Made by a program: the position numbers and the translations under genes. Of a stretch of 64,000 nt of DNA, positions 25,098 to 38,000 are shown piece after piece; the stretch's first letter is position 1, and each line of letters begins with the position of its first letter. A model generated the notes under the pieces. It saw nothing but the letters and a program-made list of their open reading frames with translations. It was not told the origin of the DNA and ran no database searches. The stretch covers positions 3,727,501-3,791,500 of the forward strand of contig CP114498.1 in the NCBI GenBank assembly GCA_027186245.1. The letters are read 5' to 3'. This DNA is from Coriaria nepalensis. Its lineage: Eukaryota > Streptophyta > Magnoliopsida > Cucurbitales > Coriariaceae.

Positions 25098-26905
25098 TTC
25101 CTCCTTAAGCTGGTGGGTGAAAAAGATCTAAAACCCCCAATCTTGGATAGTAAGAACTTATGTTGATCAAAACATAAAGCCTTTGTTAAAACATCATTCG
25201 GTTGCTCAATAGTTTTGATAGAAATAATTTGGATGATCCCCTTTTAAATTTTCTGACGAACTATATGGATAGTTAATGTCTATATTATACTTCATTCTCT
25301 CATGGAATATTGGGTTAGTTATAATTTTTTTTGCTGCAGAATTGTTACAGTAAAGTATTACAACATTCTTATGATGAATACCTAAGTTAAGAAGAAGATT
25401 GATGAGTCATTTGATCTCACAAGTGGTAGCATCCATTGTTCTATATTCAGACTCATTAGAAGATTTACTAACAATGGTCTATTTTTTTTTTCCAAGGGAT
25501 TAAAGAATCTACAAGTTTGACATAGTACCCTATAATTGACTTGCAAGACATGAGGCAAGATGCCCAAATTGAATCTTAATAGAATTTAAGTTGTAATGAA
25601 CTAGTGGAACTGAAGAAAATACCTAAACTAGGAGTTTGTTTGACATATCTTAGAATCCTTAAAGTAGCCTTATGGTGACAATATTTTGGTTTTTGCATAA
25701 ATTGACTTACTAATTGAAGAAAAATACAAATTTGTTCTGGTATAGTGAGGAAAATAAGTTGGCCACTCAGTCATTGATAGGGAGTTAGATCATCATTGTC
25801 AAGAGTAGTTTGAGTGTCAAAATCAATAGAAGTAAATTGTTGATTTTGTTCCATTGGTGTCTGAATTGGCTTAGAAGTAGTAAAACCAACCTCATGTAAG
25901 AGTTTATAAGCATATTTTCTTTGTGTCATGTATATCCCCATTTTCCATTCCTGCTAATTTTCAGACTTAAAAAGTATATGAGTGGACCTATATCCTTAAT
26001 ATGAAAGTGATATTGCAAATAACTATTGAGATCATAAATTGTAGTTTCATTGTCTCCAGTTATCAAAATACCATCTACATACACTAAGAGCATAGTGAAA
26101 GTGTTATTTGTGATCTTAGTAAAAAAGGAATTGTCATTAAGGGACTATGTGAAACCTCCAACAACAAAGGCAGTGATAAACTTGGAATTCCACAGTATAG
26201 GGTTTGTTTAAGGCCGTAGATGAAGTTCATCAATCTATAAACTCTTCTTTCACCTTTGAACCCATAACCTTGAGATAAAGTCATGAAAACTTCCCCATTC
26301 AAATTCCCTTGTAAGAAAGCATTAAAGACATCCATTTGTTATAATGGCCACTTTTTAAATTGAAGTAACGGTAAGAATGGTTTTGACTATAACCATATGA
26401 TGCATGTGCATTTTGTGGAAGATGACTGGTCATACTTTCACCCATATCGCTTGGGGACAAGGATGTAATGTGCCTTATAATGCTTGTTGACAACTCCTCC
26501 TATCAGGCCGGTCTTTTGGGTTAGAGCCCACTTTATATCAGTTTTGTATCAGAGCAGGCTTAAGTGAGAAGTATCTAGGATCACACGAAGATGTGTGTTT
26601 TGTGAAAAGGGGAGGTAATTATGTAAGTGTCCTCTTATGAAAGGTGACTGGTCATACGTCTGTCCCACATCGCTTGGGAAGAAAGCTCTAATGTGTCTTA
26701 TAATGTTTGATGACAACTCTTCTTATCATGCCGGTCTTTTGGGTTTTAGCCCACTTTGCATCACCATCTTAGCAACTAAGCTAAAAGTTTATGTGTAATC
26801 CACACCCTATTTTTGGTTATATCCATTGGCAACCATCTGGCCATATATCTATCTACACTACTATTTGACTTCAACTTGACTTTACACACGCAACACTCTC
26901 ATTAG
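25098..26905 (-). mobile_element. Ty1/copia remnant, RT and RNase H regions
   Basis: Read on the minus strand from right to left: KVKLKSNSSVDRY and MVANGYNQK (about 26905-26830), VAKMV then, after an inserted element, MDVFNAFLQGNLNGEVFM (about 26335-26280), RVYRLMNFIYGLKQ, and RNase H pieces around 25960-25400. The domain order and motifs identify copia pol. Stops and frameshifts make it inactive. It is interrupted at 26398-26763 by a TRIM-like element. The 5' half (gag, protease, integrase) is missing; the right end abuts a copia remnant of opposite orientation. Confidence 0.88.
26398..26763 (+). mobile_element. TRIM-like miniature LTR element, 366 bp, inserted in copia RT
   Basis: Two direct repeats of about 142 bp (26398-26540 and 26622-26763) share GACTGGTCATAC, CATATCGCTTGGG versus CACATCGCTTGGG, and CCGGTCTTTTGGGTT, and both end in ATCA. 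Directly after the first comes TTGTATCAGAGC (26544-26555), matching 11 of 12 bases of the initiator-tRNA-Met primer-binding site. Directly before the second is GTGAAAAGGGGAGG (26601-26614), a polypurine tract. The internal part is about 80 bp and codes for nothing. Flanks are CCATA (26393-26397) and CCATC (26764-26768), a near-perfect 5-bp target duplication. This is the architecture of terminal-repeat retrotransposons in miniature. Confidence 0.82.
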
Positions 26906-26909
26906 GGAT

Positions 26910-29900
26910 ATCTCATCTTGCTCTTTGATGCAATTCCGCTCGTGACTTATGGCTCATCCTTGCTGAGAAATACATGCACCAGTGTATGGCAAAAAAAAAT
27001 CCTTACTCAAATTCCAGCTTCAGACCATTAAGCAAGGTAATGTTCCAATATTTGAATACCTCACCAACGTTAAGAAAAATATTGATTCACTTGCATCAGT
27101 TGGTAATGTTGTTTCTGATTGTGATCTCATCTTCCATGTTATGAATGGTTTGGCGCCAAAATACCATCAATTCATCACAACAATGGAGAACCACATCTCT
27201 TTTCCATCCTTTTCCGAGCTTCGCTCCAAGTTGACCAAGTCTTCACCAATACAATGCTGCCACTCACTCCACCCTTACCAATAATATGGTGATGTTCTCC
27301 CAGAGCTCCAATTAGCCTCGGTACAACTCTTTAGGTCGTGGTAATGGCTACCGTGGTCGAGGTCATGGTGAACGTGGTGCTCGTCTAGCTTTCTCCAATG
27401 ACACGTGCCGGATTTGCAAGCAGAAGGGTCATTTTGCTTCTCATTGTCGATACCACTACTCTCAATCCCGCAACAATAACCACCTTTCTTTTGCTCAAGC
27501 ATCCCATCAGTTTCAATCTCTCTCTCTTGCTGCTTTTCTTGTGGGTTCTTCTCCACAATGACTGCATAGAAATAATATTGGGATCACGGCATCATTTTCT
27601 TCTTTAGCCCAATTACATGGTCAGCCCTACCACATGGGCCTTCAACAACATTCAACATCACATAATATGGGCTTCTCCACTGCCTTGGGCTCACCTCACT
27701 ACACTGGTTCAACAATGAATTTGGGCTCTTCCTCCTACACCGAACCAGTTTCTACACGTGGTCTTCTCGGATCTGCACCATCTTCAACCCACCACTCTAG
27801 CTCAGACTTCATGGGCTATTCTCCTTCGGTTATCTCTTATTGGCTTCCTAACAGCGGTGCTACATCGCATATGACTCATAATCCAAATGTCCTTCTCGCC
27901 TTATAACCTTACACTAACTCGAACAATGTCTTCGTTGGAAATGGTAATTCCCTTACTAGTACACATATTGGCATATCTCTTTTACGTACCTCTTCTCGAC
28001 CTCTCCTTCTCAACAATGTGTTACTCGTTCCCAAATTAACCTAAAATCTTTTTATATTAGTCAACTTGTTCATGATTATCCTTGTTCTATTATTTTCTCG
28101 CCCTCTAGTTTTCTTATGAAGGACCTCCATTCTAGTCTCCATCTCATTCAAGTCAAGTCTGATGGCAATTTCTTCCTAATATCATCGTCACCGATTGCTC
28201 ATCTCTCTCACCATCAACCCTTATCTCTTTGGCACCATCGGCTTAGTCATCCATCTTTTGCTGTCATTGCTCAAATTTGCTCTTCCACTTAGCACCTATT
28301 TTCTGATTTTCTTAGTATTAATAAGTACCGTGATAGTTGTCATCAAGCAAAATATTATCAGTTACCTTTTCATACTAATTGTAGCTTTTCCCCCATTTAT
28401 ATTATTTATTGTAATATTTGGGGCCAGTCTCATATCTTGTCTTATTCTAGATTTTGTTATTTCATAAGTTTTATTGATGACTTTAGCCGCTTCACATTGA
28501 TTTATCCATTAACAAATAAATTTGATACTCTCTCTTATTTTAAACATTTCAAATCTTGGGTCGAAAATCTTCTCTCTTCCTCTATTAAAATATTTCAGTG
28601 TGACGATGCTCCCGAACTCACTAAAGGAGCCTTCCAAGCCTTTTTAGACTCTTTCAACATCTCCTACCATATTTCTTGCCCTCACACCCCTCTAACAAAA
28701 TGGGGTCGCTGAGCATAAGAATCGTCATCTCTCTAAAATGGTTATTGCTCTTTTGCTTCATTCTCATGCCCTCAAATATCTCTGGTTTGATGCATTATCC
28801 ATTACTTCCTTCTCATAAACGGTCTCCCTACTCCCATCTTATCTTCCAAGTCACCATTTGAGACTCTTTTCCACTGTTCCCCTGACTATAGTCATCTTTG
28901 GAAGTTTAGTTATCATTTCTTTCCTTTTCTTAGTTCTACCCGTCTCAACAAATTAAGTCTTAAATCCATCCCTTGTGTCTTCATTAGATATTCACCTACT
29001 CACAAAGGATATAAATGGTTGATCCCTTTTCCAACAAGATTTTTATCTCCCAACATGTTCACTTCCTCGAGTCTATTTTCATGTTTTCTCCCCCTTCCCT
29101 CTCGGTCTCTCAACCCTCCTCTTTTGCGTCTATCCGACCCGTACCCCAACCCACTTTTTATCTCCCCCTCCCTTTCTCTTTCAATCCACCCGAGGCCCTA
29201 ACTACCTCTCGGCTTATCTCACTTCCTATGCCTACTACATCACTTGGGCCCAACTCCTATATACCTCTCAGCCCATCTCCAACTCTAAATAGTGGTCCCT
29301 CTCTTACTCATTTCGCCCAACACTCTCCCCTTCCAACTAGTGGCCCATCTTCATCCTCTTTCCAACCCAACCCTCCCATCGAATCTCTCACTTCCCCGAC
29401 TCATACCCTTGCCTCTTTTCCAGAAGCACCTGCCTCAATCTCGTTTACCCCAATGTTGCCCCTGCCTCCTCGTTCTTATCCCATGCTTACTTGCTCCCAC
29501 ACCAACTCTCTTTGCCCTAAAACCTTCCCTGATGGCCTTGCCCTCACATATTTCTCTTCCTCGCCTGAAATTGAACTCACCACCTTTGATGCTGCTTGTT
29601 GTTGTCCGTTTTGGTGTATGGCTATGAAGGAGGAAATCCATGCTCTTGAGTTAAATGCTACTTGGTCTCTTGCAATGTTTCCTTCTGGTGCAAATCTAGT
29701 TGGCTGTAAATGAGTATTTCATATTAAACAAAAATCAGTCTGCTCTATTCTTCGCTACAAGGCTTGCCTCATTGCGAAAGGATTTCATCAAGCTGAGGGT
29801 ATAGATTTCTTTGAAACTTTTAGCCCCGTGGTCAAACCTACCACTATTCGGATTGTTCTTTCCCTTGCCATTATAAACGGTTGGGATGTTTGATAGATTG

Positions 29901-31280
29901 ATGTGAACAACGCTATCCTCCATGGCACTCTCGATGAGGTTGTGTATATATCCCAGCCTCCTGGTTTTGTTGATACCAATTTGTTGGGTCATGTTTGTCA
30001 TCTCAAGAAAGCATTATACGACCTCAAACAAGCTCCTTGCGCCAGGTTCCATCGCCTCATTGGTGCCTTCTCACTATAAGCTTCCGCATCTCTTGCTCGA
30101 ACACGTCTCTTTTCGTCCGCAAAACTAGTTCCTCTCTTTGCTATCTCTTGATTTACGTTGATGATATCTTAATAACCAATTTTGATGCTAATGCAATTAT
30201 TTCCATTATTACTTGCCTCAACTCATCCTTCCAGCTCAAGAATCTTGGCACTTTGAGCTACTTTCTCGGTATTGAACTCTTCCCACATCTCATGGCATGC
30301 TACTCATACAGACCGGGGATATTGTTGATCTTAAATGGATCGGCCTTTCCAATCCGAAACCTTATCCCACGCCTGCTATTTCAGGCCAACAACTTCCTTG
30401 ATTTTTGGGTGACCCTCTCCTGAACCCTTCCATGTACCGTAGTGCGGTCGATGCCCTCCAATATGCCACTATCACCCATCCAGACATTCAATTTGTTGTT
30501 AACAAGGTATCTCAATTTCTTTAATCTCCTACCAATGTGCATTAGGTTGTTGTAAAATGTATACTTCATTATTTAAAGGGCACTACTTCTCATGAGCTTC
30601 GCATCCATCACTCTTTGCCTCTTACTCTTAAGGGATTTTCTTATGCCGATTGGGCTAGTTGCCTTTATGATCGCAAATCTACAACAAGCTATTGCATCTT
30701 TTTGGGTAGAAATATTGTCAGTTGGGTCTCCAAAAAGTAGCTAACCATTGCTCACTCTAGCACCAAATTTGAATACCGTGTCATTGCTCTCGCCGCTTCT
30801 GAACTTCATTGGATTTCATATCTCCTTGCTGAACTACATGTTGTTCCGGTTGCCCTCCTACTTTGTGGTGCGACAATGTCGAAGCCACTTACCTTGCTGT
30901 TAATCCTCTATTTCATGCTCGCATGAAGCATATTGAGATAGATGTTCATTTTGTTTAGGATCTTGTATCAAAGGGTTTGCTTCATGTTCGTTACATTTCC
31001 ATTGCTGATCAAATTGCTAATGCTCTCACCAAGAGTCTCTCCCGTTTGCAGTTCCATCATCTTTATTCCAAGCTCATCATCAATTCTTACGCTTCGCTTG
31101 AGAGAGGATAGAAGGAGTATTTAGTCCTTTTCCTTATTTACATTATTACATTTCCTATTAACAAACTCTAACCCTCCCTTATATCTAAAAACTCTGGTAC
31201 AGCAGCTTGTATAATTATGCAACATAATATATCAATATACAACACCATACAATTCTCTATAGCTTACAGTTTCATATGCA
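26910..31280 (+). mobile_element. Near full-length but dead Ty1/copia element (gag to 3' LTR)
   Basis: Domains occur in copia order. Gag: QLQTIKQGNVPIFEYL, LIFHVMNGL at 27030-27150. Zinc knuckle CRICKQKGHFASHC at about 27408-27449. Protease site WLPNSGATSHMTHN at about 27841-27882. Integrase: LWHHRLSHPS near 28230, then YFISFIDDFSRFTLIYPL near 28450-28510. [50 protein letters not shown] and LLIYVDDILI (29750-30180). RNase H: SYADWASCLYDRKSTTSY near 30630-30690. A purine tract CTTGAGAGAGGA (31096-31107) precedes a presumed 3' LTR of about 170 bp ending near 31275. Internal stops and frameshifts are numerous. The 5' LTR is absent. Confidence 0.88.
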
Positions 31281-32501
31281 GTATTGCATAGGAGGTGAGC
31301 AAGTAGTTGTTGCCATTTTCTTACTTGTTTTATGGTGTATGAAAATTTTACAACTGGAGTTTTATAATTTAAAGTGTGAGCAAATTTTACTAGGAATTAT
31401 GTATATATTATTACTAGACTTTTTGAGCTAATTAAAAGATTAATTTATTAAAATTGTAATTGTTTTTTTTTTTTTTTATACTATTTATAAACACGTCCTC
31501 AAATTAAGGAAAATATTTTTTAAAAATCCCATAATAAAAGAAATCTCTCTAATCCCCACACATATACTATATAGGCTCAAATATGAGTGTATTTTTAATT
31601 ATTATTTTTTTTATGAGAGAAACTCAAAATATTATCAGAATAATATAGTATGAAGAACAAATAATTTGATATAATTTATTAGGCTTTAATGACATTAATC
31701 ATTATTTTATTTTTTTCATAAATAAAAACTTAATTATAGCTTTTAATGATATTCGATTATTGATTACGATTTTTCCTAAATAAATATCATATTTAAAGTT
31801 ATTTATACATGAAGACTAGATAAATAACGTAATTTAGTATCTAAGTTCAACCTTTATACTATACCATATATTATATATATTATATTATAAACTTATTAAT
31901 CACTTCCACTAAAATACATGTATACATCTTCGTGTATTTCTTGAAGCCAGATGTTGGTCTTAACATACTCGTTGTTTATTACTACGATTATTAAGATCAT
32001 ATAATATGTGCGATATCTCCTCTTTATAGCGACATCAACTAATTAGTGCATTATTAATCAAACTAAGTAGTGACTAACATATCACAATTAGTGAGTAATT
32101 ATTGATAATTTAAATATGTACATGTACACAATAGTATTAATATTATATATATATATAATTACAACTTCCAACAAGTTATTTAGGAACAATAAGGAGATAG
32201 AGATATATAAAAATAATAACAAGAAATGGCTTAGTAATTATCAACTAATTTGATCGATCGATACATTTGATGATGAAGCAATGCAAAGACAATTAGGATA
32301 TATTCCAAGTTACTTGATTATTTATTAATATATGATTAAACCAAATTTAATTTGATTCTCCAACTTAATTTGTGATTTGCTTCATAATATATATAGTCGC
32401 TACCTAATTGACAAAGTAAAGGAATCACACCAAGATAAAACCAACAAAGAAGACAACCATGGACAACATATAACAAAACATCTTCTTCTTCTTTTTTATA
32501 C

Positions 32502-32548
<47 letters not shown>

Positions 32549-32945
32549 AAGACTACATATTGTAACATCATGCTTAGTAACGAAAATGATGTTTGGAAAG
32601 AATGTAAAGAAGATGTTATATGCACACTCCATCCCATCTATGTTATGATTTACTTATTTATTTACTATATATAAATATCTCATACGTATTTATATATATA
32701 GTATACTGCTTGCTTAACTCTTTCTTGTCTTATTATCGTACACTGGCTTGCTTTCCAACTTCCATAACTGACTATATAGTTTAATGTACATAACATTAAA
32801 AATCTTCCGTTAATTTTTAGCAATATTTTTTTGTGTTTATAAAATTAATTTTTGTATTTATAAATATAGAAAATTATTTTTTAAAACAGTTCATTTTTTA
32901 CATTTATAAATAAGAAAATAGTCTTATAAACACGAAAATAGTCTT
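31281..32945. other. Intergenic AT-rich DNA with a (TACATA)n microsatellite
   Basis: No gene is seen. A hexamer array of TACATA units, about seven copies, lies at about 32504-32548. Short ORFs across it are artefacts of the repeat. The right end should hold the 3' UTR of the potassium transporter gene. Confidence 0.55.
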
Positions 32946-35900
32946 TTAAAGCTCATAAGTCATACCCACTTTCAACATTCTTTGGTGAGGAATATCAAAA
33001 ACCTTCTCACTCTGCCTCAAATTCCTCTTCAAGAAACTATACACATAATCAATCAAAACCCTCTTCCCAATTCCAGCTCCTTTTCCCGCCACAATCTCAT
33101 TCTCCCCGATGAAATGTACCACCCCATCCCCCCATGCTTTATCCACCTCCTCAATATCTCTCTCCAATCCCTCCTCCTCGGCCGCTTCTTTCTCTGCGGC
33201 GCCCTCCTCCGCTACATCATCACAATCTTCTTTCACTACTCCTTCCTCCTCCTCCTCCTCCCCCTCCTCCTTAATCTTTTGCAACATCGCTTTTGATGAC
33301 CAAAACTCGTCTCGAATAAACTCCTTCAATCTCTCAACCAATATTCTCTCAAATGGTTGTTCTTGGTCCCGCTCGTTCCTCACATCCGTATATCCGTATC
33401 TCACTACACAACGGAACACGTAAAGCTCTTTGGGGTTCACTCTCCGAAACAAAAACCGCTCTTCGGCCGGAACTTTACTTATTGGCAATGACTTTATAGA
33501 TACGAAGACTAGAACCGAATGCAAAGCGGGCACATTAGCCACGTAATGCTTGAAGATAGGCGGGATTCCCTGAACAAGCTCCGAGTAAAACATGGCGAGG
33601 CCAGGAATTCTGGAAATAGTTTGGTTTGCGGAAATCTCTTTGAGTTTTTCGGGTGAGATTTTCTTTTCGAGTTCGTAGTAGTATTTTCGTCTGTAAACGT
33701 CATTCCAAACGTACATTATGATCATTAGAGCAGTAGCAAATGCGAGAGGGAGATATCCTCCTTGATCGAATTTGTAGAGGACTGCACTTAGGTAGAGTAA
33801 TTCCACGGAACCAATGACAAGTATGTACGAGATTATGAGAAGGATGTGTGTTTTCCATATCATGATCATGATTAGTACTAGGAATGAAGATGTGAGTGTC
33901 ATCACGAAAACAACTGCTATCCCTGCACATAAAAAAAGATCTGACCCAATCAAAACAATTATTGATAGAGAGTCATCCTTACTAGTCTACCTTGGAGTAG
34001 ATACTTTCCACGACTGCGATCAAGCTACATCAGCACTTTTTTGACATCAAGTGCTGATGTAGCTCATTATCAGCCGTTATGAGTATCTACTTTGGAAGTG
34101 TATAAGAAGATGAACTGGAAGAGATTTGAGAAAAATTGTGAGTTGCATATGTATGTACCATAGGCATTGCCGATTTTTCCGGTCTCTCTAAAACCCAGAG
34201 TAACACCTAAACAAGCCAATAAGAGAAGGTAATTGACTTCAGGAATGTAAACTTGACCCTCATATTCGGTAGAAGTGTGGACGATCTTTACGCGAGGGAA
34301 ACACCCGAGCGAAACGGATTGTTGGATTATCGAAAATGTCCCAGAAATCATGGCTTGGCTTGCTATGATTGCTGCCAATACAGCCACCGCAAACACTGGC
34401 CAATACAAAGCATCTGCAATAGAAAGAAAAAAAATGGTGTACATGTACAAAAGTTTGGACGATCAATTAATGATAAATCTAATAATGCACATTAATTAAT
34501 TATGGTATGTACAGAATAGTAGTCAAATCGAGATTGATTTACTTACTCGGGATTGACTCGAAGAAGGTGTTTGCGACATCGATATGGCTGTGCTTACGGA
34601 GGAAGGAAGCTTGTCCGGTATATGCACATAAGAGGGCCGGATAGGTTACACAACACATGCTTATTTGTATAGACCGCACCGTGAAGTGCCCTACATCGGC
34701 AAATAGAGCTTCAGTTCCAGTTATGGCTAGTACGATGCCGCCAAGTGAAATCCAAGCTTCCTTTTTGTTTCTTTTGAAATAATCTACGATGTATTTTGGA
34801 TTAAGAGCCTTGATAACGGCAGGATCGTACTTGAGGAAATTGTAGATGCCAATGCCACCAAGGAAAGCGAACCATATACAGATTATGGGAGCGAAACTAT
34901 AACCCACTTTGTCTGTTCCGAATCTCTGAATCACGAACAGAAACACCAATATACCTGCTGATATCCATACAATCATATCTGCACGTTGATCCACACAAAA
35001 TTATTAGTTGAAATTAAGAAGAAAAAAAAATTTATACACCGTAAAAATTTTATCATCTATCTTAAAATTAATTAATAATAAAAATAGTAACTCATCTTTT
35101 TTACATATGTTTTTTAATAATTTTTTTTTTCAGATATATGATATATTTTAAAAAATTTATTAAATATTAATTCCACATAGATTTCTTTCCATATAAATAT
35201 ATGCATAATGATACATGTATTAAACTATTTTGTTAAACTTAGCTAATTAGATGTTTCTTCCTATTTGAATAGGTGCCAAATCCTTAAATTTAAAATGTGG
35301 TCGGAACATCTCAGTATATCTTTAAGAAGATTATAACTTTTCATTCAAGAATTTCTCTCTCGCATCGGTTAGATCCATCCGATGTAGGAAATACTTTGTC
35401 GGAGCCTAACCGGCTCTCCTTTTGGGATATTAGACTATAATTATTATATTTTCTACCCTCTTAATTAATTTAAATATTTTATTATCAACAATCTGGTCAG
35501 AAACAGCTCTAATCTTGATCTATTAACATGATCTAACCAAGATCATGTTATACAATATCCTCGATCCTAAAAGTTCGAGACATGTTGAATCTTATCTCAG
35601 CATCAATAACAAGCACAGACCAACTGTAATTGCTTGCAAGTAATAGAAATAGATCTCGAAGAAAGTGCCAGGGCAAGAATCTATACATAAATCTATCAAA
35701 TCAACTCCTTAAAAAATGTAAATGCATCTGAGTAAATTTATATTATTGATCTTATACCTTAAGTGTATTCGAGAAAAGTTGTATCCAAATACTGTTTTTC
35801 AATTTTAATATTTCAACTTGCTCAGCGATCGATCAAAAGGGTCGATCTATAGCATTAATTGCATGTGAAAGAGTCAAAAGGGTTGCGTATAATAAATAAT

Positions 35901-38000
35901 ATCCAAGAATCTAAGCAGTTCATATAGTCATTATGTCAGAATGGATTAAGAAAACTAAAATTATTGTATAAATTAGAAATTAGAATATACCTTGAGTGAT
36001 TGCGGAGGTGGCTTGCTTGATCCCTCCAACAGCCGACAAAACTGCCATCATTTTGGACCAAAAACATTAAAAAGAAGGAAAAAAAATAAAAGTAAATTAA
36101 TGACAAATAAAAAAAAAAAAAAGAAGAAGACAAAGAATCACGCAGGTTAGGAACAACAAACTCTAGTAATAATTGGACAGATTTCAGAGTCATACTGTTC
36201 TTGCCTGCCGTAGTAGAAAAAAATTAGTAGAATAGAGCCAAACCCTCCTTTACGATTATTGACCTCTTGCTCACAAATATATATATATATATATATGTTC
36301 ATTGTACTGATATGAGAAGTCTAGTAATAATTGGGTTTTTTTTTTCCTTTCTAATTTAATAATTTTCTTTAACAAATAAAAAATACCCAATTATTTCAAT
36401 ATTATGGAGAATCCTAATACATGCTGCACATGCACGAAATGACGAAAGGTTGAGTGCTACTAGTTAGGAGCTAATTTTAATTAATGAAATGATTTACCCG
36501 AAATGCAAGGAGTAAGGACACCATCTCCAATGACCATGGAAGTGCCGAGCATTGTGGCAAACAAGAGGAAAAACTTGGCGAACCTACTACTCTCTAGCTT
36601 TGTTTTAAGCTTTGATGCCCTCCTATCCCTACCATTGCTTGGCAACCCGAGCCGATAATTTGACACATTCCGGTCTTCCGCTTGCTGACTCGGAATCAGA
36701 CCGATCTTGGCGTACCGGCATAACAATGAGTAGAGAGCAAACGTTCCACCTAAAAAAAGTTTAAATATTATTACCTTAATTATATTGAAAATTTTGGCCC
36801 AAGAAAAAATTATATTGAAATTTTGTTAATCATGTACTAATTAACTAAGATTAAAAATTACTGATAAGTATAGTGATCCGTCATCCGTGTAATATATATA
36901 AAGTTTTAAATATATATTACATAATTACGTACGCGGTAATATAATGTATGGATATATATTAGCAAAATGAGGACATGATGCACGAGAAGCTGAAAACTTG
37001 AAGGTTGAAAAGTTGAAACCTCGGTGACGTAAGACTAAGATCGATCTGTAATGTGCATTTTGCATGCATGCACGACACGTCGGCAAGAGAGTGATAACAA
37101 CAAACGCCAATAAATTAACACCTACCTAGTCAAAATTTCCTCAGGCCGTCTTTCTTTTTTTTTTTTTTTCTACCAATATTTAGTTTACCCACAAAGCTCA
37201 CTAAGACAACCTTAATTAAATAGGATTAACTTTTTTGTCGTGTAGTTAACTCCCCACTTTCTCCCCCCAACAAAGTTCTAAACGGTTCGAGAAAACGCTT
37301 CAACAAAGTTCTTTACGATCTATTTGATCAATCATTAATTTTTTTTAATTAATTAATATAATTAAGAAAAAGTTAATCTACCCTTTAATTTGGCCAAAAA
37401 AAATCTATGCTTTAGAAACTGTGACAGCTGTAAAGATCATTTTAACTTATAATATAAATTATTTATTTATTTTTTCCAAAAGAGAGTAATTTTAGAAGAT
37501 CATACCATCTCCATTATCGTTGGCGCGTAAAACGATGAAGACGTACTTAAGGAGAGGGATTAAGGTTAGAGTGTAGAAGATCAAAGAGAGAACGCCAAGT
37601 ATGTCATCTTCATTCTTAATTCCGTTTGGAAACGTGCTTCCGAACACATAGAGCGGCGACGTTCCGATGTCTCCGTACACTATTCCGATGCTTTGAAACG
37701 CCAGATTCAGTATCACCGCCCACTCCGTTCCCTATAAAACAGATAAATATATATATCAAATATTTATACTTAATTTCCTATAATATATATATATGTATAT
37801 ATAATATGGCTAGAAATGATGATGTTGGATTAGACCTTGGAGGAATGGCCATGGCGGCTTGAGAAGCTGCGGGATTCGATGTCTAAGGAGTCGTAACGGC
37901 GTAGTTTATGAAAGGAGAGTTTCTTCCCGTTAAGTTGTTCTCTTTTAGTAACTACCTCTTTTCTTTCTTCTACGATGGTTTCCGTCATATTTCCAGACAT
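32946..38000 (-). CDS. HAK5: HAK/KUP/KT high-affinity potassium transporter, HAK5-like, 7 exons, 785 aa
   Basis: A plasma-membrane potassium uptake protein of the KUP/HAK/KT family. Minus-strand exons: 38000-37836, 37731-37506, 36749-36498, 36041-35991, 34978-34547, 34413-34159, 33922-32946; all are GT-AG and in frame, giving 785 aa, the same as I recall for Arabidopsis HAK5. Family signatures: [55 protein letters not shown], then [20 protein letters not shown] and [19 protein letters not shown]. About a dozen hydrophobic segments run from residue 57 to about 560. The cytosolic C-terminus has an acidic insert ([12 protein letters not shown]) and ends in VGMTYEL. HAK5 assignment rests on the N-terminal similarity and length; another cluster-I HAK is possible. 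At the exon 5/6 join the residue is Asn, where relatives usually have Asp. ATG 38000 is the first in-frame ATG. Confidence 0.95.
33991..34098. repeat. Imperfect 108-bp foldback in HAK intron 6
   Basis: Left arm 33991-34036 and right arm 34050-34098 are inverted copies. The inner 13 bp pair perfectly (CTACATCAGCACT with AGTGCTGATGTAG), and AGTAGATACT pairs with AGTATCTACT further out. The loop is about 13 nt. It looks like a small MITE or other hairpin-forming repeat within the 236-bp intron. Confidence 0.8.

Noticed and set aside
29015..29713. 232-codon Pro/Ser-rich plus-strand ORF
   Set aside because: It is the low-complexity linker between integrase and RT of the copia element at 26.9-31.3 kb, ending in EIHALELNATWSL, not a separate gene.
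32336..32637. ORFs encoding MYMYMY or ICICIC repeats
   Set aside because: Artefacts of the (TACATA)n microsatellite.
35270..35460. LTR-like words (GCATCGG...CCGATG) in HAK intron 4
   Set aside because: Short inverted words only. No TG...CA ends, primer site or duplicate found, so I do not call an element.
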